A program made the translations under genes and the position numbers. From Symsagittifera roscoffensis (taxonomy: Eukaryota > Xenacoelomorpha > Acoela > Convolutidae), in contig NC_087065.1 in the NCBI RefSeq assembly GCF_963678635.1, positions 39,555,430-39,619,429 on the forward strand: 64,000 nt of DNA, written 5' to 3'. This document shows positions 1 through 10,330 of the stretch, one piece after another. The notes below the pieces were generated by a model that saw only the letters and a list, made by a program, of their open reading frames with translations, had not been told where the DNA came from and searched no databases. Position 1 is the first letter of the stretch. The number at the start of each line of letters is the position of its first letter.

Positions 1-286
1 TTGCAGAGAGCAAATGAGCAATTAAAGGTCATTGAAATGATATGAGAGTCGCTGAATGAAAATAGTGTTGACAACAATATATTCATTTACAATATGAGAT
101 AACAACTCTACCTATGATAAGGCAGTTTTTCCAGCTTATGTAGTTTTAACCAGTTTACGCAGTTAAACAAACAAAAAACCCATTTTTAAAGTCAGTTTAT
201 GCGGTAATTTATCCTAAAAATGACCAAACAGCAAAGATTTTCTTAAAATGGCACTTGTATCGGCTAGGAAGAAAAAAGAAAATAAG

Positions 287-330
287 GTTGCTCGTATCAA
301 GGCGACACCATGAATGATCCGACTACCGCC
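287..330 (-). repeat. REP-A 3'-end fragment
   Basis: The reverse complement reads like the terminal hairpin region of REP-A (GTCGGA, then an imperfect GGTG/CACC version of the hairpin, then ATACGAGCA). Only the end of the unit is present. Confidence 0.6.
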
Positions 331-1079
331 TAATAATTATGGAGAAGTATTCAGGACTTGAAAAAACTGAAGAACATTCCAAAAAATGGAAATTTTTAAT
401 GAAAAAGTTTTAATTTTTTTGAAAACTATTCTCCATATCGTAACTTATTAATTAGATCCAGTTCGCTCGAAGCAGGGCAAAAGCTTCCATTTTTTGAATG
501 CCCTTTGAACCATTTGAAACAGCTTTAGAACATCAAATAAAAAAGTTGTTAAAGTTTTTTTGTAAAAAAAAAGTTTTTTTTTGGATATTTGTCAAAAATA
601 TATATATTTTTCTCCGCACGCTCTATGCTAAGCACAAAATTTTATTCATAGCGTTTAGTAGCATAAAAATAACACCAGATTTTTGCTTCAATTCTTTTTG
701 GAACAGTTTATGAGTTGATTAAAAAAAATACGTTTTAATCACACGAAACATCTTGTGTGATAGTTGTCCTGAATTTATCCTTGAGAACTAGACATCAGTG
801 GTTTTCAGATGGTATACAAAGGTCCGTTTAAATGGCAACAGTCGAAAATGGTCTGGAGAAAAAAAAATTACCTCGAGCATAAATATTCCTCGCTAGATTT
901 GATAAAATTGTTCCGACTTTGGAAGAATACGGAATATTTATTCTCGGTGTGGTTATTTATTCAGTCATTTTTCTTTGATCGAAAAAATAATTATTAACAA
1001 AGATTTTTATATCCATTGAAGATATCAACTTCCTGAGTTCAGATAAAAAAGGTATTTCAACTCCAAAAACTTTTTGTAA

Positions 1080-1362
1080 AATTCTGGGGGATTGAAAATT
1101 GACAAATTTGCAATTTAATGGTCTAAATTATGAGCGGCTTGAAAAGTTTGTGCATAATGCTGAGAGCGTTACGCGAAATATTTATGCTATATTTAAATCG
1201 TTCCAAGTTGAATTGAGGCTATGAATTGGCCGCAATAATTTCGTAGAACATTGATTTTGTCCAAAAGGTATAGGTTTTCAATATTTTCTTTTCCCAAAAA
1301 CTATTCGATATAAATTATGGGACATTCGGAACATTCAGGTGTTCGCCCTGAGCATTCTTGTA
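1080..1362 (+). repeat. Degenerate REP-A copy
   Basis: It keeps the order of REP-A landmarks: GGGG-ATT, a GCG-rich core, ATCGTTCCAA, then CGGAACATTCAGG and TTCGCCCTGA. The spacing is disturbed and many bases are substituted, so this is an old copy. Confidence 0.5.
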
Positions 1363-1718
1363 AATATTTTTATACTGTTTCTGTATATTTATTTTTATCG
1401 AAGTCGAACAATTCTTGAATAGTTTACGGCAACCAAAGAGGTGGTAAAATAGCTATTCAACGAGACTAAACGACATGTAAAGACTAGACTACACAACACA
1501 TCAAAAGAGTCGATTGAACCGTTTTGAAGCTTTTTTTTAGCTTGATACGTCCTGCATCAAAATACTTTCAAACACTTTTTTTTCACAGTACAAAACTAAT
1601 TCGAAATTTCCTTTTTTATACAAAAATAGATTTATATTCAACTGCGCTTACGATCCTGTGTCATTGCATGATGCTGAATAAAAACTACACTCAAAGGATA
1701 TCATATTTCAAAATCCAA

Positions 1719-2156
1719 CAAGACTGCTCGTATCAGGGCGAAGTCTTGAATGTTCTGACTGCTCTTTGTGAAAATCACCCCCTCACACAAACCATATAAA
1801 GTAGAAAGTGATAGGTTTCGCTCCTATTAACAAATCAGTTATGGCAAATAAGCTTCCTTGAACCAATTTGAACGATTTCTACGACGGATTATTTCTCGGA
1901 TTACGTGTTATTAGCGCGAAGTATATCGCGCGTTAAATGTCCCTTTTGGCCAGAATGGCAACCTTCAAACGCCGATAACTTTACAAAAAATGATCACCGG
2001 TTAAATATCTTTTCAAATTTAAGCTCAGGACAGCAATACCTTTTTAATGATTCTTCAAAAATCCGTCAAAAAAGCTAGTTAAGAAGTGAAAATTTACCGA
2101 AGAAAAAAACCCACCCCGAGCACAAATATTCCGTTACTTTTGAAATGAAAGTCGGA
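1719..2156 (-). repeat. REP-A copy, minus orientation
   Basis: Read on the minus strand it starts with ACTTTC..AAAGT, passes the CGCGCGATATA core and ends with the GCCCTGATACGAGCAGTC terminus. It is moderately diverged, with no open frame of interest. Confidence 0.8.
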
Positions 2157-2322
2157 AGAGTAAGTTGTTTCACAGAATTAGATATGTTAGCTCGGAACAA
2201 TTTGTGCTATTACTTATACAGAACCGGCTACTCTTACTTCTAGATCTTGTATTCTTTAAACAAATTTCAGTTTTTTGACTATTCAAGTTTTCTCATCTTA
2301 TTCATCCTATATGTTTGTTTAG

Positions 2323-2506
2323 GCATCCAAATCAAAAATGTGGCTGGTGTGTTCTTCGTACTGGTGCTCGGATCGATTCTCTCGGTGGCCGCAGCCATGG
2401 GTGAATTGATTTGGTACAAACTCGTGAACCAAAGAGGCACAGGAAGCGCATCTTCAAAGGGATCCTCTGGTGCACATGATGCGGTGGACGAGTCTTTACT
2501 ATCAAA
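2323..2506 (+). CDS. Ionotropic glutamate receptor, exon with M4 helix
   Basis: This internal exon encodes the last transmembrane helix (M4) of a ligand-gated cation channel of the AMPA/kainate class and the start of its cytoplasmic tail. The acceptor is tgtttgtttAG and the donor is aaa|GTATGG. The 184 bases contain two nucleotides of a split codon, 60 codons, and two nucleotides of the next. The peptide has the family signature just before and through M4: an IKNVAGVFFVL start, then LGSILSVAAAMGELIW, followed by a polar tail rich in Gly, Ser and Asp. The NVAGVF element occurs in AMPA receptors and the LSV..A.GE pattern in kainate receptors, so the subclass is open; NMDA-type is less likely. 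Known of the family: four subunits form a plasma-membrane channel gated by glutamate, with the tail inside the cell. A REP-A array starts about 13 bp after the donor. Confidence 0.85.
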
Positions 2507-2518
2507 GTATGGAACTTT

Positions 2519-3057
2519 TTTGTTCCGACTTTCGTAACGAAAGTAACGGAATATTTGTGCTCGGGTTGGGTTTTTTTTTCCTTCAGACAAATTTCGACAT
2601 TTTAACTAGCCAATTTTGACAGAGTTTTTTAAAAACCATTCGAAAAGTATTTTTGGCCTGAGCTTAAATTTGAAAAGATATTTCACCTGTGATTGTTTCT
2701 CGTAAAGTTATGGGGGTTTAAAAATTGCCACATTGGCGAATTTTGGACAATTATCGCGCGATATATTTCGCGCTATTAACGCGTAAGCGGAGATTTAATC
2801 CGTCTTAGAAATCGTTCCAAATTGGTTGAAGGAAGCTTATTTGCCATAATTGATTTGTTACAAGGAGCGAATCTACTCTTTTGTACTTTATATGGCGTGT
2901 GTACGGATGATTTTCATTTAAAAAAAACCTTCAAAATTAGGATTTTTTTTTCATTTTTTTTTATTACATTTGATTTTTTAAATGTTATTACTGGTCTATA
3001 CAAAATAAAAGGCAGTCGGAACCTTCAGGGCTTCACCCTAATACTATTATTCTTACT
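2519..3057 (+). repeat. REP-A unit 1 of a head-to-tail array
   Basis: It starts with GTTCCGAC and the palindrome ACTTTCGTaACGAAAGT. It carries the core GCGCGAtatattTCGCGC-like inverted repeat and ends with a GTCGGAAC plus GGGCTTCACCC hairpin. The unit is about 539 bp, with no coding capacity, and lies within the intron after the M4 exon. Confidence 0.85.
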
Positions 3058-3586
3058 GTTCCGACTTCCGATACGAAAATAACAATTATTTGTGCTCGGG
3101 GTGGGTTTTTTTTTCTTCAGACAAATTTCGACTTTTTACCTAGCCATTTTTGACGGAATTTTTAAATACCATTCAAAAAGTATTGTTGACCTGAGCTTAA
3201 ATTTGAAAAGATATTTTACCTGTGATCATTTTTCGTAAAGTTATGGGGGTTTAAAGATTGCCAATTTGGCCAATTTGGGACAACTAACGCGCGATATATT
3301 TCGCGCTATTAACGCGTAAGTGGAGATTTAATCCGTCCTAGAAATCGTTCCAATTTGGTTGAAAGAAGCATATTGGTCATAATTAATTTGTTACGCTGAG
3401 AAAATTTTATTCTTTTGTGTTTTATATGGAGTGTGGGGTGATGATTTTCATGAAAAAATTTCAAACTTTAGAAAAAAGTTTTCATTTTTTTTTATTACAT
3501 TTAAATTTCTTATGTTAATACTGCTCCATAAACTTTAAAAGACAGTCGGAACATTCATGGCTTCGCCCTGATAAGAGCAGTCTTGT
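3058..3586 (+). repeat. REP-A unit 2 of a head-to-tail array
   Basis: It directly abuts unit 1 with no spacer: the end of one (cagtcgg...) runs into the next GTTCCGAC. The core inverted repeat GCGCGA tatatt TCGCGC is perfect. The unit is about 529 bp. Confidence 0.85.
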
Positions 3587-4120
3587 TGTCCCGACTTTCG
3601 TAACGAAAGTAATGGAATGCTTGTGCTCGGGTGGGTTTTTTCTTCAGAGAAATTTTGACTTTTTCACTGGCCATTTTTGACAGCTTTTTTTGTCAATCAA
3701 AAGCTATTGTTGTCCTGAGCTTAAATTTGATAAGATATTTCACCTGTGATCGTTTTTCTTAAAGTCATAGGCGTTTAAAGATTGCCACTTTGGCGAATTT
3801 TGGACAATTAACGCGCGATTTATTTCGCGCTATTAACGCGTAAGCGGAAATTTAATCTCTCTTAGAAATCGTTCAAACTGGTTACAGGACGCTTAAATGC
3901 CATAATTGATGTGTTAAAAGGAGCGAAATCTGTTACTTTCTACTTTATTTAGCGTGTGCGCGGATGATATTCACAAAAAAAAATCTCAAATTTCAAAAAA
4001 AAAATGTTTTATTTTTTTTTACATTCAATTTTTTCACGTTATTACTGCTCTATGGACGTTAGAAGGCAGTCGGAACATTCAAGGCTTCGACCTGAAAAGA
4101 GCAATTCTGTTTATTTTTAA
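3587..4120 (+). repeat. REP-A unit 3 of a head-to-tail array
   Basis: It follows unit 2 directly and begins with the perfect ACTTTCGTaACGAAAGT palindrome. It ends near GCTTCGACCTGA, where the terminal hairpin has decayed. The unit is about 530 bp. Confidence 0.8.
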
Positions 4121-4424
4121 ATCACAAATTTTTTAAGACCTAATGTAAAGTTTCCTTCCCAAACTCAAATGGTTCTCAGATTTGTAATTCTATGCAGTCA
4201 CCGAGTTCCTCAAGCCGCAAAACCTATGAGGTTTACGATTATTAACTTACTATTTTAATCACTTTATTGCCTTTTATGAGTTCGAATTCAGACACCAGAC
4301 TGAAGTCGAGACAGATTACCAAAATTTCGAGGGAATATACTTCTAATCATCGGTGAAATATCTGTGCAATCAGTTAGGCTCGATTGCCAATTCGAATTGA
4401 AATGTTTTTTGGGTTTCCTTTTAG

Positions 4425-4669
4425 GAAAGAATTGTTCGGCTACAATACAGAAATGAATGCAGTTTATGATGCTTCTGGATACCACGTGAATATGACTCAT
4501 CTGAATCATAATATGAACCAGAATCAGTATCCGGGGAGCGGGGGCATGATGAACCAGCAGGGCCCCAATAACCCCCCGGCTAATAAGTGGGCCCCAGGAC
4601 TGAATTTCAACATGCTAAATGCTGCTGCTGCCGCCGCCAATGGGTCTGTGTACCACCCAAAAACAACCA
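4425..4669 (+). CDS. Glutamate receptor, exon encoding first part of C-terminal tail
   Basis: The acceptor cttttAG precedes 4425 and the donor a|GTGAGT follows 4669. The 245 bases fit phase 2 in and phase 1 out, matching both neighbouring exons exactly, which is the main reason to join them. The frame starts with Lys-Glu-Leu-Phe-Gly-Tyr and becomes low in complexity: Asn/Met/His-rich, then Gly/Pro/Gln-rich, then six consecutive Ala residues encoded by mixed GCT/GCC codons. No domain is recognisable; this is probably disordered cytoplasmic tail. GC content and codon mixture stand out clearly against the AT-rich introns. A longer unspliced frame continues through the donor to 4716 and could be a retained-intron isoform with an alternative C-terminus; I regard splicing as more likely. 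Confidence 0.75.
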
Positions 4670-5265
4670 GTGAGTATGAAAAACTCAGAGAAAGATGCAA
4701 AGATTTCTACAAATGAGATCATTGCTCTTTCTTTCAAACAACTGTTTGCTGGAAAACCTTTGAAAATGCAGATATTTCCATCTTAATTTATCTCTGCCTA
4801 ATTGAACAAACGTCCAAATCCCTAGTTGATTCTTATATTATTTTTTCACAATTATAAAAATGTTCAATAAGAAAAAACAAATTAGTTTTGACATCAGGAA
4901 AAAAATTATATTTTCAAAAAATTCATTGGAGTTGTGTGAGATCCTTATTTAATTGTACACTTTATTTAAAAAGATATAACTGTTCCGGCCACTTCGCGTC
5001 TTTGCTTACTACCGATTTTAAGCACTCTTATATTGGTCTTGATGATTTTTTTTTGTTTTTTTTTCCCCTGAGAAAGTCCTAAAATTGCTTCAAGTCAAAA
5101 TTTAATTTTTGCGGGTTGACTTTTGATTTCTTACTAAATTCATTTCCTTTCATTTGTTAGAAGGAAGGCAAACTCTTTGGAACAGCAAAAGGATAAAGTT
5201 TCTTCAAGCAGAATGAACCAGGCAGTCACGTATCATCACGCGCAAAAAAAAAGAAATCAAATTTC

Positions 5266-5458
5266 GGCTCTTTTTCCTTTTCCCCCCACTGCAAAATTTT
5301 ACAAGCAAAATATTCGCTCTAATTGTTCAATTGTAATGAAAATTTACATACCAACTAAGTAGGTTATGACATTTGTTCTTCATCATTAACCTTGTGAATT
5401 CACTAGTTACACCTTAAAAATTATGTTCTTGCAAGGTCGGGTAAAAGGAAAAAAAGCC
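5266..5458. mobile_element. MITE-like element, copy 1
   Basis: The ends are inverted and imperfect: left ggctctttttccttttcccc, right gggtaaaaggaaaaaaagcc. The interior resembles that of copy 2 at 5801-5998 (TTGT..ACATA, AACCTTGTRA), so the two are copies of one ~195-bp family. It lies in the intron between the second and third receptor exons here. No coding content. Confidence 0.6.
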
Positions 5459-5800
5459 TAAAATTCTATCACCAAATTTAATCACCACACGACTTTTTGT
5501 TTGAGCGCAACCAAGAAAATCTAACACAAATTGTAGCAACTCTTGTTCTATACGCAGACAAGATAAGGCCAAACTGCTGATTGTACTCATTTGATTTCCT
5601 GCAGCAATACTTAAGTGAAAAATTACATGAACTAAATAAGTGGAGCCCCCTTTATTTGCTAAACTTATAACTAGCCTGTCAGACGCAATGAAGATTCGAT
5701 CTTTCAATTTATGGAGGTTAACAAAAGCTTTCAAAACAATGTCAGCTTCGCGGAACCAAACTGGTCAGTTGTAGATCATTAATTATCATAACGCAAAAAT

Positions 5801-5998
5801 CCCTTTTTCCTTTTCCCCCACCTGCAAAGGCTTACGAGTGAAAGTTTGTTCACTTTATCCCAATCATACAAAAATTGATATGCGTACTAATTGGGCTATG
5901 AAAAACATATTTGGTCTTCATACTTAACCTTGTAAGACCCCTTGTTATAACAAAAATTGATGCATGTGTGAGGTAGTGGGGAAATGGAAAAAGAGGCC
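5801..5998. mobile_element. MITE-like element, copy 2
   Basis: The terminal inverted repeats are imperfect: left ctttttccttttcccccac, right gtggggaaatggaaaaagag. It shares interior sequence with copy 1 in the same direct orientation. A target duplication is not clear. Confidence 0.6.
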
Positions 5999-6194
5999 AG
6001 CAAAACTGTAAAGGTCAAGAAAAACGTGATCGCCGACTAGTTTCGAAAGTGTATATTGTTTTTGGGGTTTTACAGCGGAATAAAAAGTGTATGCATTGAT
6101 TCAGTTTTCTCAATTTGGGTTAATTTTTTCAAAAAATTTTTGAAACTCAAAGAGCTTTAGAGTCATATTTTTTCTTTGAAACTCGAAAGGATTT

Positions 6195-6484
6195 TGTAGT
6201 ATTGCGAAAAACTACACACACAAAAGACCATTGTCTTAATTGTTTATTTAACGACCCAATTCTAAATTGGAGCGTGCCATTTAAATTAAAGCCTCTTTTC
6301 ACTAAATCAGATATTGACTGATTTACTCTTATTAGGACTATAAAATCTTGTTTTGAAAATCCATACCTTTTCTAACTATTGTTTCTACTCTACTTTTTGT
6401 CAAGACAATTTGACGATCTAAGGTGAGACTTATAATTTAGGATAAAATTACTAAGCATTCAACCAGCAATGATCGCTTAGTAAA
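6195..6484 (+). mobile_element. Solo LTR, short form of the 36.8-46.6 kb retrotransposon family
   Basis: The sequence starts TGTAGTATTGCG and ends CTTAGTAAA, the same ends as the 1155-bp LTRs, and both halves match them closely. About 865 bp of the middle of the long LTR is absent here. A 4-bp duplication ATTT flanks it (6191-6194 and 6485-6488). A TATAAAA box lies near 6341. It sits in sense orientation in a receptor intron. Confidence 0.88.
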
Positions 6485-6868
6485 ATTTGACTTCCTCGCC
6501 AAACAAAAGATCCTTTCTTTGGTTTTTAATGACATTCATTTTTGGCCGACCAACCCTAAAATTTTCCCAAAGGCGCCTTTGGCGCCAATGTATACTGATT
6601 TTGAAAGAGAGCACGCACCAAAAAATGCGATTTTTTGGCAAGATATGCCTGCGGCCTAAATAGTTTTGTCAAAATAGGGTTTTAATAGCGTTTCGGTCAA
6701 TCAACTTAGTTGATCCAAAAAGATCGACAAATTTTTTGAAATTTTCCTAAAAATCTGCCTCTTCCCCTTCGAGAAAGTTCTAAATTCGCCCCTGCTTGTC
6801 TGTTCGCTATGTTTAACACTTTGATGTATTTTGAGACATAAAATTGTCATATTTTTGCATTGTTTCAG

Positions 6869-7356
<488 letters not shown>

Positions 7357-7383
7357 TCATCGCAAGATGCAAACAACACAAAA

Positions 7384-7389
7384 AATAAA
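7384..7389 (+). promoter_or_regulatory. AATAAA, candidate poly(A) signal of the receptor gene
   Basis: The hexamer lies 28 bp after the receptor stop codon. In such AT-rich DNA the hexamer is frequent by chance, so only its position supports it. Confidence 0.4.
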
Positions 7390-8768
7390 CAATTGCAAAA
7401 TCTTTTGTAAGCAGTAACTAAGTAAAAGCATAAAAGGTTAGCTTCTTTTCCAGCGAACAACGAGCTCGTGTAAATGAAAATTACCTCCATAAAAACAATA
7501 TATAAAAGGTTAATTAATTTAGGTTTTTCTTTTTTTCTGTTCTTGAGGAAATTTTATCTAAAGGTGATTTTCAAAAAGTCAATCCTGAAGCGCAAGGTAT
7601 TTGGAAAAGAATCATTACAATAATTTGCACTGCAGCGTTTAACTTGACTTCGTCCCAGTTCTATTTTTGTTCAGTTTGTAAATTTTTAAAATGTCGTATC
7701 TGTCGTTCCCTATTTAAAAAAATGAAGTTATTATAGATGATGAGTATCCAAAGAGTAACAAAAGCTAAAATTTTGCAATATTTCCGCATTAGATTGTTCT
7801 CTATTTCATCAATTAAATTTAGAAATTGTCTTTTTGTCGGTTTGTGAACTCAAGAACGCAAACGTTTTTGAAAACTTGATAGTGCTATTTGTTTTCAACA
7901 CTGATCAGCAAATTTGGTCAGAATAAAATTATCAGCATTTTCCATCGTATGCTACTCAAGGGAAGCTTAAGAAAACAAGTAGACTGGAACATTTAGTCTT
8001 AGAAATTGGTTGGTTGACCTTGCAAATAATCTGAATTTTATTTCTTTCAACATAAAAAAGATCAAATGAATCAAAAACTTTACCGTCAAAAATACAAAAC
8101 TAACCTCTTCAAAATTACGCGTCAAGTTATTTTAACTTCTGAAGCCGCGGAAAAGTCGAAAATCCTGATAACTTGAGATGCTCTGATTTCACAAAACTTC
8201 CGCAGATAGTTTCCCACGCTGATTCAGTAAATCTAACCTTCGAAAAAAAAGATTGTTTCTACGGTTTCTTATATCACATTGAGTTTCATAATGCTTATGG
8301 AAACCGAAAGTGGAAACCCACTTCAGAAACCAACTTTATCTTGAACCCAGGAGGTACCCGTGAGTACAAATACAAATAAAAAACACGAGTAAAAAAATTG
8401 AAGATCATAAATCTAAACAAATGAATAAACACAAAAAGCTGCGAGAACAGGCTGCACGATATGCTAGCAAAAACGTGTGCAGGGAGTGTAACTGACTATA
8501 CGGATGCCACAATTGATTTTTTCTACACCCATCTGAAGGTAATTAAATCTTGTGCGGGAATTAAAACTGTTCATATGTACATGAGGAAAAGTAGAAAAAT
8601 GCCCACTATCTTTTGCATGTTCCTTCTTTTTTTATCGATAATATGCACGCTATTTACAGAGCCAAAAAAATCTGAAATATCCATATAACAAGATCAACTG
8701 GCCTAATATATACGTAACAGTGTCATTAACGAGAAGCAGAACTCAAGAGAGCCGCAATCAAAGTGAAG
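7390..8768. other. Non-coding stretch downstream of the receptor gene
   Basis: AT-rich sequence, with the receptor 3' UTR presumably in its first part. Open frames at 8173-8379 and 8461-8688 show no recognisable motif or codon bias. I see no repeat family or RNA gene here. Confidence 0.4.
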
Positions 8769-10330
8769 TTGAAAATGACTACTAATTATTGCGTTATCTC
8801 AGCTTTTGTTCATGACAAAAACGATGTGAAACAATTTTTATGCGAGTTTACGAAGATGATGAATTACACGTGATTGATACTTTTGAATGGAAGATTGAGT
8901 ATACATCAAGACTTGCAAAAATAACAACGAGGGGAACTCCCTGCTAACCAAAGAGCCGACTCGTTGATCGGATACAGAACGGAAAATATATGCCTCTAGA
9001 TATATGCCTCTAGATATATGCCTCTAGATAACATATATGCCTCTAGATAAACTTGATAATATTGTGTGAGACACAATACAGAAAAAATGCTTAGTTTTTT
9101 ATTCTAGCCAGGTGGACCCTAAAGTAATAAAGAAAAAGGGTGAAAAAAGACAATTTTATTGCTTTTTTTATTTTTGTTTATTTTCTCATATTTTTCATTT
9201 TTTTCTTCAGTTTTTTCGTAGGAATTCAAAAGGATTAAACAAAGGGTAAATTTTGAACAAATACTAGCTGATTTTGTATTATTTACGCAATTCTGTTTTT
9301 AAACAACTAATCCGAGGAAGTAAATTAAAGTTTTAACTAGACACTCTATGAGTTTGTACAGTTTTTGCCCTGCTCTGTGATCAAAACATTTTTATTATGT
9401 AATTTTTGATGCTATAAATCAACCTTAAGCACAAAAAAAAAGATTTTAATCAAAGAATGAACCACCTTTTTTTGAACAAGTTATAATTCAGGATTCAAAG
9501 TGAAATCAGTTTGATTGTTTTGCTATATAAAGTGAAAGAATCTAAAAATTAAAATTTATAAAATTAGACGAAAAAAATCACAGAGAAAGAAAACAATTAC
9601 GGTATTCAGAGAGTACCTGAAAAATGAAATGCTTCAAAAAAATGAATGAATTTTGGAGATGGACAACAAAGTAAAGCACAAAATTTTGGAACGCAGAATG
9701 GGTTAAATTTACAATTTTCTTCAAAAAAGTTTCTGAAGATTATTAAGATTAAACCTAATTTAACAAATTCTTATCTTTAACTCTTTATGATTTGTTTCTT
9801 CAAAAATGTCTTTTTGTTTTTCAGCAGTTTAAAAATATTAACAAAAAAATTTGACGTTGAGTCAAAATTTCGAACGAAAAAATTTTCAGCTCTTTTTTTG
9901 ATGTAAAAAGAAAAAACAAATTGAAATCATTTTGTTTGTCAGAGCAGGACGCTGAAAATTTTACGCGGAAAACTCCACAAAAATTGGGACATGTTTTGCT
10001 CAAAAAAAAAGCACTGATGTCGAGAAAATATATAAATCAGCAGCAGTCAATTTTTCAAAAAAAAGTGTAGTTGATGTCAATGGTACCTTTTAAAGTCTGA
10101 AACCCTGTACATTTTGCTCGTGCTCTAATATCAACAATGATGTCAGAGAGCTCATTTCCAGACACCCAGTTATAGACAATCTGAAAAAAATCCGTTTTAG
10201 ATCAAAAAGAGTACTGGCGATGAGATATTTAATTGCTAATGATGTTTCGGAGTCCTTGAAGGACAAAAAATTTTGATCAAAATACGTTTTAAGATCTTAC
10301 AAAAATCAGAGATACGGTTGATCACTCTTG
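8769..10330 (+). repeat. Segmental tandem duplication, unit 1 (about 1.56 kb)
   Basis: The unit begins TTGAAAATGACTACTAATT and ends at TTG after GATCACTC. Nearly the whole unit recurs, in the same order, in 10328-12731. Junctions share the trinucleotide TTG. No convincing gene lies in it. Confidence 0.9.
8986..9050 (+). repeat. 14-bp tandem repeat, ATATATGCCTCTAG
   Basis: Three perfect head-to-tail 14-bp units are followed, after ATAAC, by a fourth. The second duplication unit has the motif only once (near 10545, with CTGG), so the expansion arose in unit 1. Confidence 0.9.

Larger units (their letters stand above)
1..2322. other. Upstream intron of the glutamate receptor gene, repeat-rich
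   Basis: No exon could be recognised here. The stretch precedes the acceptor AG at 2321-2322 and is probably intronic, because the downstream exon starts in the middle of the receptor's last domain. It holds REP-A pieces at 287-330, 1080-1362 and 1719-2156. Short open frames in it have no recognisable content and are very AT-rich. Upstream receptor exons must lie outside the window. Confidence 0.5.

Noticed and set aside
2279-2590. 103-codon minus-strand frame over the M4 exon
   Set aside because: It is antisense to a clear receptor exon and runs across its splice sites; no motif.
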